Translations under genes and position numbers: made by a program | In this document: one piece after another, positions 55,419-64,000 of the stretch | Layout: each line of letters begins with the position of its first letter | Position numbering within the stretch: position 1 is the first letter of the stretch | From: Actinoallomurus sp050942425 | GTDB taxonomy: Bacteria > Actinomycetota > Actinomycetes > Streptosporangiales > Streptosporangiaceae | Length of the DNA stretch: 64,000 bases | Reading direction: 5' to 3' | NCBI RefSeq assembly: GCF_050942425.1 | Contig: NZ_CP192063.1 | Span: 5,270,001 to 5,334,000 of the forward strand | The notes under the pieces: model-generated | Databases searched by the model: none | Told to the model about the DNA's origin: nothing | What the model saw: the letters and a program-made list of their open reading frames with translations, nothing else

Positions 55419-56396
55419 ATGTCGTACGTACGCCGATGGGTGCTGTCGGCGGGGGCCGCGCTGGCCCTCATGATCGGATTCGCGGGAGCGGGCGCGACCG
55501 CGCACGCCGCCCCGAACCCCGCCGGGACGACGAGCGCGACCGCGCGCCTCAGCGACGGCCAGGCCGTCGACTCGGCGGCCGCCCTCAAGAAGGTGGCCGA
55601 CTACTGGACCCCGGAGCGGATGCGTCACGCCACCCCGGTTCCGGAACAGACTCCGGGCCCGCTGACCAAGGCACTGCCCACTCGACCGAGCGGCCCGCGG
55701 GGCTCCACTCCGCCGGCCAAGCCCGCCGCCTCCGGCTCAGTCTCGCCGATGATCACCGAGTCGGCGGTGGCCGGCAAGGTCTTCTTCCACAAGCCGAGCG
55801 GCGGCGACTGGGTCTGCTCCGCGAGCGCGCTGAACAGCGATTCCAAGCAACTCGTCATCACGGCCGGCCACTGCGTCCATGAGGGCGCGGGCGGGAACTG
55901 GATGCAGAACTGGACGTTCGTGCCGCGCTACCGCAGTGGAGCGCGGCCGTTCGGCACGTTCGCGGCCAAGGAGTTCCGCACCTTCAACTCCTGGATCAGC
56001 AGCAGCGACCTGAGCCGCGACGTCGGCATGGTGACGACCTGGCCGCTCAACGGCAACAAGCTCGTCAATGTCGTCGGTGGCCACGGCCTCAACTGGAACT
56101 GGGGGAATTCCGTCGCCATCACGATCCTCGGCTACCCCGCCAACGCGAACAACGGTGAGATCCAGCAGTGGTGCCAGGGCACGACCAGTGACGGCGGCGG
56201 AGGCACCATCAAGCTCCAGTGCAACTTCAACGGCGGCTCCAGCGGCAGCGGCTGGCTGATGAACTTCAACGACAGCACGGGACTCGGGCAGGTCGACGGT
56301 GTGATGAGCACACTCGACAGCACGGGCTGGAACCGGGCGTCCTACTTCGATGACGCGGTGAAGGCCATGTTCGACGCCCAGGGCGGCGTGACCTGA
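55419..56396 (+). CDS. Secreted trypsin-like serine protease
   Basis: 325 residues from ATG 55419 (GGGAG, 6-bp spacing). Signal peptide with Arg pair and hydrophobic core, cleavage probably after TAHA (residue ~30). A propeptide-like Pro-rich region extends to ~110. The S1 protease domain has His151 (TAGHCV), Asp201 (SRDVGMV) and Ser275 (NGGSSGSGW). Similar V8/glutamyl-endopeptidase-like proteins are secreted by many actinomycetes. Monocistronic. Confidence 0.88.
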   Translation: MSYVRRWVLSAGAALALMIGFAGAGATAHAAPNPAGTTSATARLSDGQAVDSAAALKKVADYWTPERMRHATPVPEQTPGPLTKALPTRPSGPRGSTPPAKPAASGSVSPMITESAVAGKVFFHKPSGGDWVCSASALNSDSKQLVITAGHCVHEGAGGNWMQNWTFVPRYRSGARPFGTFAAKEFRTFNSWISSSDLSRDVGMVTTWPLNGNKLVNVVGGHGLNWNWGNSVAITILGYPANANNGEIQQWCQGTTSDGGGGTIKLQCNFNGGSSGSGWLMNFNDSTGLGQVDGVMSTLDSTGWNRASYFDDAVKAMFDAQGGVT

Positions 56397-56411
56397 CAGA
56401 TCGACGCCCGG

Positions 56412-56447
56412 TGGCCCCGCTGATGCCTGGACTGGCATGCGGGGCCA
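56412..56447. terminator. Two-tier hairpin between convergent genes
   Basis: TGGCCCCGC (56412-56420) pairs with GCGGGGCCA (56439-56447), and nested inside ATGCC (56423-56427) pairs with GGCAT (56434-56438). Located between the protease and ligase genes; probably terminates both. Confidence 0.7.
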
Positions 56448-56496
56448 TCGGCCTGGATCAGGAGTGCACAGGGTGAGACGTAGGGCAAGCACCCGT

Positions 56497-58491
56497 TCAC
56501 GAGAGCACGCCGGCCTCGGCCAGCCACTGCCACAGCTCGTCCTGCCGGACGACCGTGACGCCGAGCTTCTCGGCCTTGGCGGTCTTGGCGGCTCCGACGT
56601 TGTCGCCGGCGAGCAGGTAGTCGGTGTTGGCCGAGACCGACGAGGCGGTCGTCGCCGCCGCCTGCTCGACCAGGCGCGTGACGTCCGGGCGGCTGATCTT
56701 CGCGCCCGAGCGCGGGTCGGTGAACGCACCGGTGATCACGGCCGATCTACCCTTCAGCGGCGAGTCGCTCGCGGCCGCCGCGTCGAGCGGCCGGTCCTCG
56801 TCCAGCACGTCGAGGTCGACGCCGCGCTCACGCAGCATGGCGATCTCCTCCTTGATCTCTGTGCGGGCGAAGAACGCGACGACGCTCGCGGCGGCTTTCG
56901 GGCCGATGTCGCGGATCGCCACCAGGTCCTCGGCCGTCGCCGCGGCGACGTCCTCGATGCGCTCGTAGCCGGCGAGGCACAGGCGCTTGGCCGTGCCCTC
57001 CGAAGCCATCGGGATCGCCAGGCCGATCAGCGCGCGCCGTAGCCCCATGCCCTTCGAGGATGCGATTGAGTCGACCATGTTCCTGGCGCTGACCTCGCCC
57101 ATCCGCTCATAGCCGAGCAACTGCTCAGCCGTCAGGTCATAGAAGTCGCTACGGCGCTTGAGCACACCGTCCTCGGCGAGCTTCTCGATCCAGACGTCGC
57201 CGACGCCCTCCATGTCGGCCGCCTGCCGCGAGGCCCAGTGCATCAGCCGGCGCGTCACCTGCGCCGGGCACTGCAGGTTCACACACCAGCGCTCCTCGCC
57301 GGTGCCGCGGACCTCCAGCTCGGAACCGCACGACGGGCAGTGCGCCGGCGGGATGATCTCGACCTCGGTGCCGTCGCGCTCCTCGGGCAGCGAGCGGCCC
57401 GCGAACGGGATCACGTCGCCGCGCCGTACGACCGCCACCATGTCCCCGATCCGCAGGTCGCGCTCACGGATCAGCCTGGGGTTGTGGAGGGTGACGTTCT
57501 CCACGGTCACGCCGCCGACGAACACCGGCGCGACCCTCGCGCGCGGCGGAACTCGGCCGATCTTGCCCACTGGCCACTCCACCGACAGCAGCCTCGTCAG
57601 CTTCTCCTCCGGCGGGTACTTGAACGCGATCGCCCCGCGCGGCTCGGCGCTGTTGAAGCCCGCCGCGTCGAACGCCTCCGGCTCGTGCAACCGGACGACC
57701 GCGCCGTCGATGTCGTAGTCCAGCCCGTCGCGGCGGGCGCCGATCTCCTCGATCGCCGCCAGCACCTCCTCGGCGCTCGCGCAGACGTACTGGGCGACCG
57801 GCTCGAAGCCCGCCGGGATCTCCAGCGCGGCGCCGTCACGGTCGGCACCGAACGCGAAGAACCGCAGCAGCCGCCTGGCGGCCGCGGCAGCCGCGGGGTC
57901 CTTCAGCACCAGCGTCCCGGCCGCGCCCGACCGCGGGTTGGTCAGCGTACGGTCCGGGTGCGCCTCGTTGTAGGCGGCCCACACCGACCGCAGCATCACC
58001 GCCTCGCCGCGGACCTCCACACGCCCCGGCGCGTCGATCTCGACCGGCAGACCGGGAATCACGTACCGCACCTTCTCGGTCACCAGCTCACCGACCGTGC
58101 CCGTGCCGCGCGTGGCGACATGGTCCAGGCTCCCGTCGAGGTAGACCACGCTGAGCGAGAGCCCGTCGAGCTTCTCCGACACACGGAACACCTGGCCGCG
58201 GAAGCGCTCGCAGAAGGTGCGGATCTGCTCCTCACCCGTCGCCTTCGCCAATGAGAGCATCGGACGCGCGTGCCGCACCGTCGGGCCGGTCAGCTCCGCG
58301 GGCGCGTTGACCTTGCCGAGCGGGCTGTCGGCCGGCTCCAGCTCCGGGTGCTCGGCGACGAGCGCCGCCAGCTCGTCCTTCAACGCGTCGTAGTCGGCGT
58401 CTGGCAGCGGGCTGTCGCCGGTGCCGTAATACAGGTCGTTCAGCCGCTTGACCTCAGCGGTCAGCTCAGCAATGCGCTCACCTATGTTCAC
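56497..58491 (-). CDS. ligA: NAD+-dependent DNA ligase, divergent copy
   Basis: 664 residues with the complete LigA order: Ia domain, adenylation domain with EKLDG (Lys107), OB fold, zinc finger (HCPSCGSELEV to RWCVNLQCPAQ), HhH region and C-terminal BRCT (KGRSAVITGAF). Several motifs differ from housekeeping LigA, for example KLDGLS for the usual KxDGLA and MLSLAKATGEEQ for MLSLDNAF-like. It may therefore be a second, accessory ligase. GTG start. Not obviously linked to its neighbours. Confidence 0.88.
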   Translation of the reverse strand: MNIGERIAELTAEVKRLNDLYYGTGDSPLPDADYDALKDELAALVAEHPELEPADSPLGKVNAPAELTGPTVRHARPMLSLAKATGEEQIRTFCERFRGQVFRVSEKLDGLSLSVVYLDGSLDHVATRGTGTVGELVTEKVRYVIPGLPVEIDAPGRVEVRGEAVMLRSVWAAYNEAHPDRTLTNPRSGAAGTLVLKDPAAAAAARRLLRFFAFGADRDGAALEIPAGFEPVAQYVCASAEEVLAAIEEIGARRDGLDYDIDGAVVRLHEPEAFDAAGFNSAEPRGAIAFKYPPEEKLTRLLSVEWPVGKIGRVPPRARVAPVFVGGVTVENVTLHNPRLIRERDLRIGDMVAVVRRGDVIPFAGRSLPEERDGTEVEIIPPAHCPSCGSELEVRGTGEERWCVNLQCPAQVTRRLMHWASRQAADMEGVGDVWIEKLAEDGVLKRRSDFYDLTAEQLLGYERMGEVSARNMVDSIASSKGMGLRRALIGLAIPMASEGTAKRLCLAGYERIEDVAAATAEDLVAIRDIGPKAAASVVAFFARTEIKEEIAMLRERGVDLDVLDEDRPLDAAAASDSPLKGRSAVITGAFTDPRSGAKISRPDVTRLVEQAAATTASSVSANTDYLLAGDNVGAAKTAKAEKLGVTVVRQDELWQWLAEAGVLS

Positions 58492-58707
58492 CCCCCCGAT
58501 TAAACGTCAGGCCACCGACATCCACGCCCCGCAGAGCCCGCCGGGTGCTCGGCACGGACGGGAAGACGCGCCCCGGGAACGCCATCGATACGTTCCTCCG
58601 ACCCGACCGCCGGGCCATGCTTCGGCCGGAGAACGCCACCGCACCACCCGGTCACCGGTCGCGCGTCCGGCGCTGCGCGACGTTGCCGAAGACGACGTGT
58701 GGTCCGC

Positions 58708-59685
58708 TCAGAGGCTTCCTGGGCGGACCAGACCGGTCCGTTTGACCCCGGCCAGGATGGGGGTGACCTCGACGGTGGAGACGTGGTCGAGGGCACCGAT
58801 GGTGTCGCTCAGGAAGTGGTAGAGCGCGTTGAGGTCGGCCGCGGCGACGGCCACGAGGAGGTTGGCCGGGCCGGTGGTGGCGGAGGCGAAGCGTACCTGC
58901 GGGTGGCGGCTGAGCCGCTGGCCCGTCTCCTCCAGGCCACCGGGCGCGACCGTGATCCATAGGAGCGCCTCGGTACGGATGCCCAGCCGGGCGAGGTCGA
59001 CTTCGGTCGCGAGTCTGAGGGCCTGGCCGCCCACCAGCGCCTCCAGCCGGCGGCGGGCGGTGAGGGGAGTGGTGCCGGCGCGGGCGGCGAGGTCGGTATA
59101 GGAGGCTCGTCCGTCCTCGATCAGCGCGGCGATCAACTGGTGGTCGACGGGCAGGAGGGCGGAGCGGGCGGGCGCGGCGGAGGTGTCCGGCCGCAGGCCG
59201 GCCAGCTCGGCTTCCGACAGCAGCCCGCCGCTCCAGTCGAAGGCGGCCGGGAAGACCCGCAGGAGGACATGAGAGGTCCACGACTGGACCGCGGGTGTGG
59301 CGGGCAGGTCGCGCAGCAAGAGCGTGTTGCGTGCGTCCGGCCCGTCCAGGAACAGGATGGTGCAGATCTCGTCGCCACCGCCGAGGACGTCCACCCAGAT
59401 GGTGTCGGGACGACGGGCCAGGGTGGCGGCGATGGCGCTGATCCGGTTGGGCCGGCACCGGATGCGCAGGGCCAGCGGAATCAGGTCAGGGAACCACACG
59501 GGGTTGCGCACGGCTGTGGCCCGCAGCGTTCCGTCGTGGAACAGCGGTGCCGCACGACGCACCACGGTGCGCTCCGAGATGCCGAGGACGCGGCCGACCG
59601 TGCGCCACGAGGCACGAGGCGAGGCCAGCATCGCGGCGGCGATCCGGCTGTCCGTGTCATTCAACCGATGGCCTACTTTCTCCAT
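58708..59685 (-). CDS. Lrp/AsnC regulator with two tandem HTH-sensor units
   Basis: 325 residues containing two AsnC-type units: HTH 1 (LNDTDSRIAAAMLASPRASW) with its RAM-like part, and HTH 2 (LLPVDHQLIAALIEDGRAS) with RAM part ending VEVTPILAGVKRTG. Such double proteins are known in actinomycetes and act as monomer-dimers instead of octamers. It is divergent from the carboxylesterase gene, which it probably controls together with itself. The ATG at 59685 lies within an AT-rich dyad, so a downstream TTG start is possible. Confidence 0.85.
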   Translation of the reverse strand: MEKVGHRLNDTDSRIAAAMLASPRASWRTVGRVLGISERTVVRRAAPLFHDGTLRATAVRNPVWFPDLIPLALRIRCRPNRISAIAATLARRPDTIWVDVLGGGDEICTILFLDGPDARNTLLLRDLPATPAVQSWTSHVLLRVFPAAFDWSGGLLSEAELAGLRPDTSAAPARSALLPVDHQLIAALIEDGRASYTDLAARAGTTPLTARRRLEALVGGQALRLATEVDLARLGIRTEALLWITVAPGGLEETGQRLSRHPQVRFASATTGPANLLVAVAAADLNALYHFLSDTIGALDHVSTVEVTPILAGVKRTGLVRPGSL

Positions 59686-59701
59686 ATCATGAGATAATAT
59701 G
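59683..59701. promoter_or_regulatory. AT-rich dyad, candidate AsnC operator
   Basis: CATATCATGAGATAATATG, with CATAT/ATATG ends and a TATC-ATGA-GATA core, overlaps the AsnC gene start and lies 95 bp before the carboxylesterase ATG. Lrp/AsnC sites are typically AT-rich dyads like this. Confidence 0.4.
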
Positions 59702-59795
59702 TCCTGTATTCGCGCCCAACATCCCGGTTTCTGGCTCAGATGGGTGCTCCCGGATAGAACGGCTCAGAGCGACCGAGACCAGAGAGGGGAGCACG

Positions 59796-61247
59796 ATGAC
59801 GGGCACCGAAGGCCGGATCGTGGACACGGATCGCGGCAAGGTCAGAGGCGTCGCGCAGGGCGAGGCGATCTCCTTCCGGGGAATCCCTTATGCCGCGTCG
59901 CCGGTCGGTGAGCTGCGTTTCGCGCCGCCACGGCCACACCCGGGATGGACCGGGGTGAGGGAGGCGACGCAGGCCGGACCGGCCGTCCCGCAGGCGGCCT
60001 CCCGGCTGGAACAGGTGATGGGGCACCGCGTGCCGGACTGGAACGAGGACGGCAGCCTGACCGTCAACGTCCACAGTCCGCTGCGGACGTTCGAGGACGG
60101 TGCGGCCCGTCCGGTCCTGGTCTGGTGGCACGGGGGCGGCTTCACCAGCGGCTCCGGCGGATGGGACTGGTACGACGGGGGCCCGCTGGCCGCCCTGGGC
60201 GACATCGTGGTGGTGACCGCGAACTACCGGGTGGGCCCGCTCGGCTACCTGTACCTGCCGGAGATCGGCGCCGCCAACCTCGGCCCCCAGGACCAGGCCG
60301 CCGTGCTGCGCTGGGTGCAGGACAACATCGCCTCGTTCGGCGGCGACCCGCGCGACGTGACGGTCGGCGGGCAGTCGGCCGGGGCGTACTCGGCCCTGTC
60401 GTTGGCGCTCGATCCGCAGACGACGGGACTCGTCACCCGGGTGCTGCTGGAAAGCGGCCCCTTCGGCCTGCCGCCGCAGGACCCGCAGAACGCGGCCGAG
60501 AACGCCGAGGCGTACCTGCGGCTGCTCGACGTGGCGAGCGACGCGGACGCCGCGACGGCCCTGCGCGCACTGCCCGTCGAACAGCTACTGTCCGCCTATG
60601 GCCGGCTCGCGGGGCGACTCGCGCGTCCGGGCAACGTGGCCCCGCCGATGTATCCGGTGCTCGGCGGCCCTGGTCTTCCCCGCTCCTGGCAGCGGGCGCT
60701 CGCCGACGGCGCCCTGGACGGCAAGGCGCTGCTGATCGGTACCACCCGGGACGAGGCGACGGCCTTCTACGCCTTCGACCCGCGCATCCAGAACCTCACG
60801 TCCGCCGGCGCGCTGGACATCCTGACCGGTCAGATCGGCGAACAGGCCCACGAGGTCTACCAGCGGCATGCCGCCCGGCTTCCGCGGGCGACGCCGGCGC
60901 AGATCTTCACCGCGGTGCAGACCGATGAGCTGTTCAGCGACGGCGCGCTGCAGATCGCCGACCACCACGCGGCAGGTGGCAACGCGACCTACGTCTACCG
61001 ATTCGACTACCAGCCGGCCGAGGACGAGCACGCCTTGGGCGCCACCCACTGCGGCGAACTGCCCTTCCTATTCAACACCTTCGACGCCTACCCGGACAGC
61101 GCGATGCTGGGCAAGCCCACAGATTCCGAGCGGACCCTGGGACACGGCTTCGCGACCGCGGTCGCCGAGTTCGTCACGACCGGATCGGTGAACGACTGGC
61201 CGCCCTACGCGCCCGCGACGGCCACGCGCATCCGGCACTTCGGCTGA
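59796..61247 (+). CDS. Type-B carboxylesterase/lipase
   Basis: 483 residues from ATG 59796 (GAGGGGAG upstream). FRGIPYAASPVGELRFAPP, oxyanion loop WWHGGGFTSGS, nucleophile Ser194 in GGQSAGAYS and His in GATHCGELPFLF identify the COesterase family. No signal peptide, so intracellular. Hydrolyses carboxyl esters; substrate unknown. Divergent from the AsnC regulator, and possibly co-transcribed with the GNAT gene 76 bp downstream. Confidence 0.88.
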   Translation: MTGTEGRIVDTDRGKVRGVAQGEAISFRGIPYAASPVGELRFAPPRPHPGWTGVREATQAGPAVPQAASRLEQVMGHRVPDWNEDGSLTVNVHSPLRTFEDGAARPVLVWWHGGGFTSGSGGWDWYDGGPLAALGDIVVVTANYRVGPLGYLYLPEIGAANLGPQDQAAVLRWVQDNIASFGGDPRDVTVGGQSAGAYSALSLALDPQTTGLVTRVLLESGPFGLPPQDPQNAAENAEAYLRLLDVASDADAATALRALPVEQLLSAYGRLAGRLARPGNVAPPMYPVLGGPGLPRSWQRALADGALDGKALLIGTTRDEATAFYAFDPRIQNLTSAGALDILTGQIGEQAHEVYQRHAARLPRATPAQIFTAVQTDELFSDGALQIADHHAAGGNATYVYRFDYQPAEDEHALGATHCGELPFLFNTFDAYPDSAMLGKPTDSERTLGHGFATAVAEFVTTGSVNDWPPYAPATATRIRHFG

Positions 61248-61323
61248 GGGGAGGCGAGGGCGACCTGGTGTGGGCCCGTACGGAATCCTGATAGAGCCCG
61301 TACGAGACGAGAGGTGCAGCACG

Positions 61324-62013
61324 ATGGGGAACCGCGACGCCGTCGCACTCGATGACCCGGTGGGCGAATCACTCCGCGGTCGCCACGCACATCTCGCCCG
61401 CCGATGGGGCCGGGCCGCCACCTACCTGCCGGAAGTCGCGACCTTCTCCGCGGTGACCGCCGACCCGGATCCGGAGGAGTGGGCCGACCTCGCCCGGCTG
61501 CTCGGCCCGGGCGAGTTCGCCGACATGTTCGGCTGCCCCGCGACCCCGCCGTCGGACTGGGAGCCGGTCTTCGTCCTCCAAGGCCGGCAGATGGTCTGGC
61601 CCGGCAGCAGCCACCCCGATGCCGAGGCCGGTGTGGTCGAACTGGGCGCGGACAGTGTGCCCGAGATGCTCGACCTCGTCGCGCGGGCCCAACCGGGGCC
61701 GTTCTGGCCGCGCACCCATGAACTCGGCACCTTTCTCGGCGTCCGCGACAACGGCACATTGGTGGCGATGGCGGGCGAACGGCTCCGGCCACCGGGATGG
61801 ACCGAGATCAGCGCCGTCTGCACGGCTCCCGAGGCGCGCGGGCGAGGCCACGCCGCCCGCCTGGTCAGCGCGCTCGTCGCGCGTATCCTGGCGCGCGGCG
61901 AACGTCCCTTCCTGCACGTGGCCGAGACGAACACCGGCGCCATCGGTCTCTACGAGCGGCTCGGTTTCGAGACCCGAAGGCACGTGACCTTCCGGGGGTT
62001 CCGCACGCCCTGA
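61324..62013 (+). CDS. GNAT-family N-acetyltransferase (FR47-like)
   Basis: 229 residues from ATG 61324 (GAGAGG upstream). The acetyl-CoA-binding segment is ISAVCTAPEARGRGHAARLV, with the R/Q-x-x-G-x-G/A pattern, followed by ETNTGAIGLYERLGF. Acceptor unknown. Confidence 0.85.
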   Translation: MGNRDAVALDDPVGESLRGRHAHLARRWGRAATYLPEVATFSAVTADPDPEEWADLARLLGPGEFADMFGCPATPPSDWEPVFVLQGRQMVWPGSSHPDAEAGVVELGADSVPEMLDLVARAQPGPFWPRTHELGTFLGVRDNGTLVAMAGERLRPPGWTEISAVCTAPEARGRGHAARLVSALVARILARGERPFLHVAETNTGAIGLYERLGFETRRHVTFRGFRTP

Positions 62014-62041
62014 CGGCCTCGGGCACTGGTGGAGAGCCTGC

Positions 62042-63070
62042 TCACTTCCCGCGGGCGGTGTCCAGGACGATGCGGAAGCGGGGAGCTCCGGAGCGCAGCC
62101 GGGCAACGGCTTCGCCGGCCTGTTCCAGCGGCATGCGCTCGATCATGGGGCGTACGCCGGTGGTGACGGCGAACTCCATCGCCTCCTCCGTCTCGTGTGC
62201 GCTGCCGGTCAGGTGTCCGGTGATGGTGTGGCCGTTCACGACGAGCCGGGCGACTGGAACGGTCAGGGATCCGGCGTCGACACCGATGAGGGTGAGTTGT
62301 CCGTGCGTGTTCAGCCCGGTGAGGAGTTCGTCGACGGGGGCGGTGGAGGAGGCGGTGTAGACGATCAGGTCCGCGCCGCCGAGTTCCTTCAGGGCGGCTC
62401 CGGGCGTCTGGGCGTTGCCGTCGATGTAGTGGTGGGCGCCGAGGCCGCGGGCGAGTTCCTCGCGGTCCCCGCCCCGGGCGATCGCGATGGTCTCGTAACC
62501 GAGCTTTGCCGCGAACTGAACGGCGAGGTGCCCCAGTCCACCGATCCCGAACACGGCGACTCGTCCGCCCACGCGCGTGCCGGCCCCGCGTACGGCGTTG
62601 AAGGTCGTCACGCCCGCGCAGCCGAACGGTGCCGCCTCAGAGAGGTCGAGACCGTAGGGGATGCGCGCGAGCGCGTCGGCGGGCACGGTGATGCTCTGCG
62701 CCCAGCCACCCGGATAGGACAGGCCGGGCACCTTGCGTTCGGGACAGTGGACGACGTCACCGGCGCGGCAGAACGCGCAGTGCCCACAGCTGCCGCCGAA
62801 CCAGCCGACGGCCACGCGGTCCCCGACCGCCCAGCCTTCGACCTGGCCGCCCAGTTCTGCGATGACCCCGGCGACCTCGTGTCCCGGGGTGACCGGAAAG
62901 GAGGCACCCGGGCCGGTGGCTGCGGCCGTCGCGATGTCGGCGTTGCACACTCCGCTCGCCGTGACCGACACACGGACCCACGTGCCCATCGGCGATGTCG
63001 TCTCCGCCACGAAGGCTTTCAGCGGCGCTCCGGGCTCAGTCACGGACATGGTGATGGCGGAGTCTGACAC
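62042..63070 (-). CDS. Zinc-dependent alcohol dehydrogenase (MDR family)
   Basis: 342 residues from GTG 63070, with AAGGAG directly upstream. Catalytic zinc site Cys in SGVCNADIA and His in PGHEVAG; structural zinc Cys set in GSCGHCAFCRAGDVVHC; NAD(P) motif FGIGGLGHLAVQFA. Oxidises primary/secondary alcohols or reduces aldehydes. It faces the LysR remnant across 126 bp that contain an AT-rich stretch (TATATAGCTGATC), probably its promoter. Confidence 0.88.
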   Translation of the reverse strand: MSDSAITMSVTEPGAPLKAFVAETTSPMGTWVRVSVTASGVCNADIATAAATGPGASFPVTPGHEVAGVIAELGGQVEGWAVGDRVAVGWFGGSCGHCAFCRAGDVVHCPERKVPGLSYPGGWAQSITVPADALARIPYGLDLSEAAPFGCAGVTTFNAVRGAGTRVGGRVAVFGIGGLGHLAVQFAAKLGYETIAIARGGDREELARGLGAHHYIDGNAQTPGAALKELGGADLIVYTASSTAPVDELLTGLNTHGQLTLIGVDAGSLTVPVARLVVNGHTITGHLTGSAHETEEAMEFAVTTGVRPMIERMPLEQAGEAVARLRSGAPRFRIVLDTARGK

Positions 63071-63196
63071 AGCGCTCCTTCCGCTTGGGACACGACGGTT
63101 TATATAGCTGATCGTTATGATTAATCGGCAGAAGTCCCACCGTAGATAGCGGAAGACGAGCCCGGTAGGGGACATCCGCGAATGCAGTGATAAGGC

Positions 63197-63300
63197 ATGC
63201 TTATGGTGGGTCGCCGGAACCTCGAAGGACTCCGGTACGCGCAGGCGGGCGCCGAGGCCGAGTCGTTCAGCGCCGCTGCGCGGGCGTACGGCGTCACCCG
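63197..63300 (+). pseudogene. LysR-type regulator remnant (N-terminal HTH only)
   Basis: NLEGLRYAQAGAEAESFSAA followed by ARAYGVTRP matches the first ~35 residues of LysR regulators (LRYFVAVAEE..SFSAAA..LGVTQP). The frame then continues without LysR similarity to 63541. Divergent to the alcohol dehydrogenase, where a functional LysR would be expected. The rest of the interval to 63563 shows no gene. Confidence 0.5.
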
Positions 63301-63563
63301 GCCCGTAAGGATTACCTCATCCTCGTACCCGAGGCGCGCGTCTACGACGCCACCTGAGCATCCCCTCCCGGCCCTGTCACGGCGCCGGGCGTACCTGTCC
63401 CTAGCCGGATCAACGTGTGCCCGTGTGCGGAGGGATGGGCCGCTGGAACCAGGGATTTTGGGTCGTTGCATATCCGGCATTGCAGCAAGATCACTTTTAG
63501 ACGATCATGGGCGCGTGGCCGCGGCCTACCGGTTCCCGTAGGTTCTGGGAGAGGACGCATGTC

Positions 63564-64000
63564 GTGATATTCGCTGTAGTGGGGCTGGTGCTGGTCGGCG
63601 TCGTCGGTGTGCTGAACCTGGCGATCCTTCTGGTCATGCTCCGTCGGTGGCGAGAGCTGGATGCCGCAGGCGGCTTTCCCACTACCGGAGCCGTCTCCAA
63701 CGTCCGGATGATCGATCGGATTCCGAACTTCTCGGCCCATGCCCTCGACGGCACCGCCGTGACGGAGCGGACCCTGCTCGGGAAGGAGACCCTGGTCGGA
63801 TTCTTCTCGCTCACGTGCAAGGCCTGCGTCGAGGCCGTACCCGTCTTCGCCGGGCACGCCGAGCGGCTGCGGGCCGCCGGGGGGACCTCCCTGGCGATCG
63901 TCCACGGAGACGACTCGGCCGACAGCGAGCTGGCCGCGATGCTCAGCGACGTGATGGACATCGTGATCGCCGAGGACTCGAAGGCCGAGCTGTCGCAGCG
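63564..64000 (+). CDS. Membrane-anchored thioredoxin-like (TlpA/MauD-type) protein, 3' truncated by window
   Basis: Starts at GTG 63564 and stays open to the end of the window (145 codons seen). One N-terminal hydrophobic helix (VVGLVLVGVVGVLNLAILLV), then a redoxin domain with PNFSAHALDGT and the redox pair in FFSLTCKACVEAVPVF. Such proteins reduce or isomerise disulfides on the outer face of the membrane or serve cofactor maturation. GAGAGG is about 11 bp upstream. The C-terminus is not visible. Confidence 0.75.
   Translation, partial: MIFAVVGLVLVGVVGVLNLAILLVMLRRWRELDAAGGFPTTGAVSNVRMIDRIPNFSAHALDGTAVTERTLLGKETLVGFFSLTCKACVEAVPVFAGHAERLRAAGGTSLAIVHGDDSADSELAAMLSDVMDIVIAEDSKAELSQ

Overview
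The window is GC-rich throughout (about 70% by eye), with strong third-position G/C bias, many 4-bp ATGA/GTGA gene overlaps and GTG/TTG starts. With an F420-type oxidoreductase, a StrR-type pathway regulator, a WD40 Ser/Thr kinase and a CYP157-like P450, this points to a filamentous actinomycete chromosome. Thermomonosporaceae or another Streptosporangiales lineage is a guess only. No rRNA, tRNA, CRISPR array or intact insertion sequence was seen.

Layout. 1-7.9 kb: the end of a molybdenum hydroxylase gene, a P450 whose ExxR arginine is replaced by Trp, a haloalkane dehalogenase-like hydrolase, an FAD oxidoreductase, and an MFS transporter coupled to a persulfide dioxygenase/rhodanese protein behind a palindromic operator. 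8-20.5 kb: a giant HEAT-repeat protein, a STAND-type LuxR regulator, an NYN/LOTUS nuclease-like protein, a DUF3054 protein, a cation/proton antiporter, an unusual array of three 29-bp repeats plus a 58-bp perfect palindrome, a VOC protein, a hypothetical and an amino-acid permease.

20.5-39.6 kb is the centre of interest: an apparently undescribed biosynthetic gene cluster. It has a StrR-like activator, a catalytically degenerate M1 aminopeptidase homologue and a D-amino-acid-oxidase-like flavoenzyme. After a hairpin terminator comes a 13-gene operon: KASIII-like, FkbH-like, ACP, lysine/ornithine N-hydroxylase, cupin, MetRS-like protein, ATP-grasp ligase, dimethylargininase-like, small beta-rich protein, signal-less peptide-binding protein, second ATP-grasp ligase, MFS exporter, and F420/FMN luciferase-like oxidoreductase, closed by a 21-bp hairpin. 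N-hydroxylase + cupin + MetRS + DAO-like oxidase is the known set for making N-N bonds (N6-(carboxymethylamino)lysine, then hydrazinoacetate). Here it sits with a glyceryl-ACP cassette (KASIII/FkbH/ACP) but no polyketide synthase, and two peptide ligases. The inferred product is a small peptide-like hydrazine, hydrazide or azo compound. Three sites fit the StrR/NovG box (GTTCRACTG-N11-CRGTYGAAC): one with an exact match near 15.37 kb, one inside the regulator gene and one weaker in front of the main operon.

39.6-48.8 kb: a NIPSNAP protein and an amidohydrolase (minus strand), then a LacI regulator and a myo-inositol catabolic operon (iolC, aldolase, iolB, iolD, iolA) lacking iolG, iolE and a transporter. 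48.8-64 kb: a SUKH/HEAT protein, a secreted GH3 beta-glucosidase, a small membrane protein, a WD40 kinase with a frameshifted gene upstream, a secreted trypsin-like protease, a divergent NAD+ DNA ligase, a double AsnC regulator divergent from a type-B carboxylesterase, a GNAT protein, a zinc alcohol dehydrogenase facing a LysR remnant, and a truncated thioredoxin-like gene at the edge.
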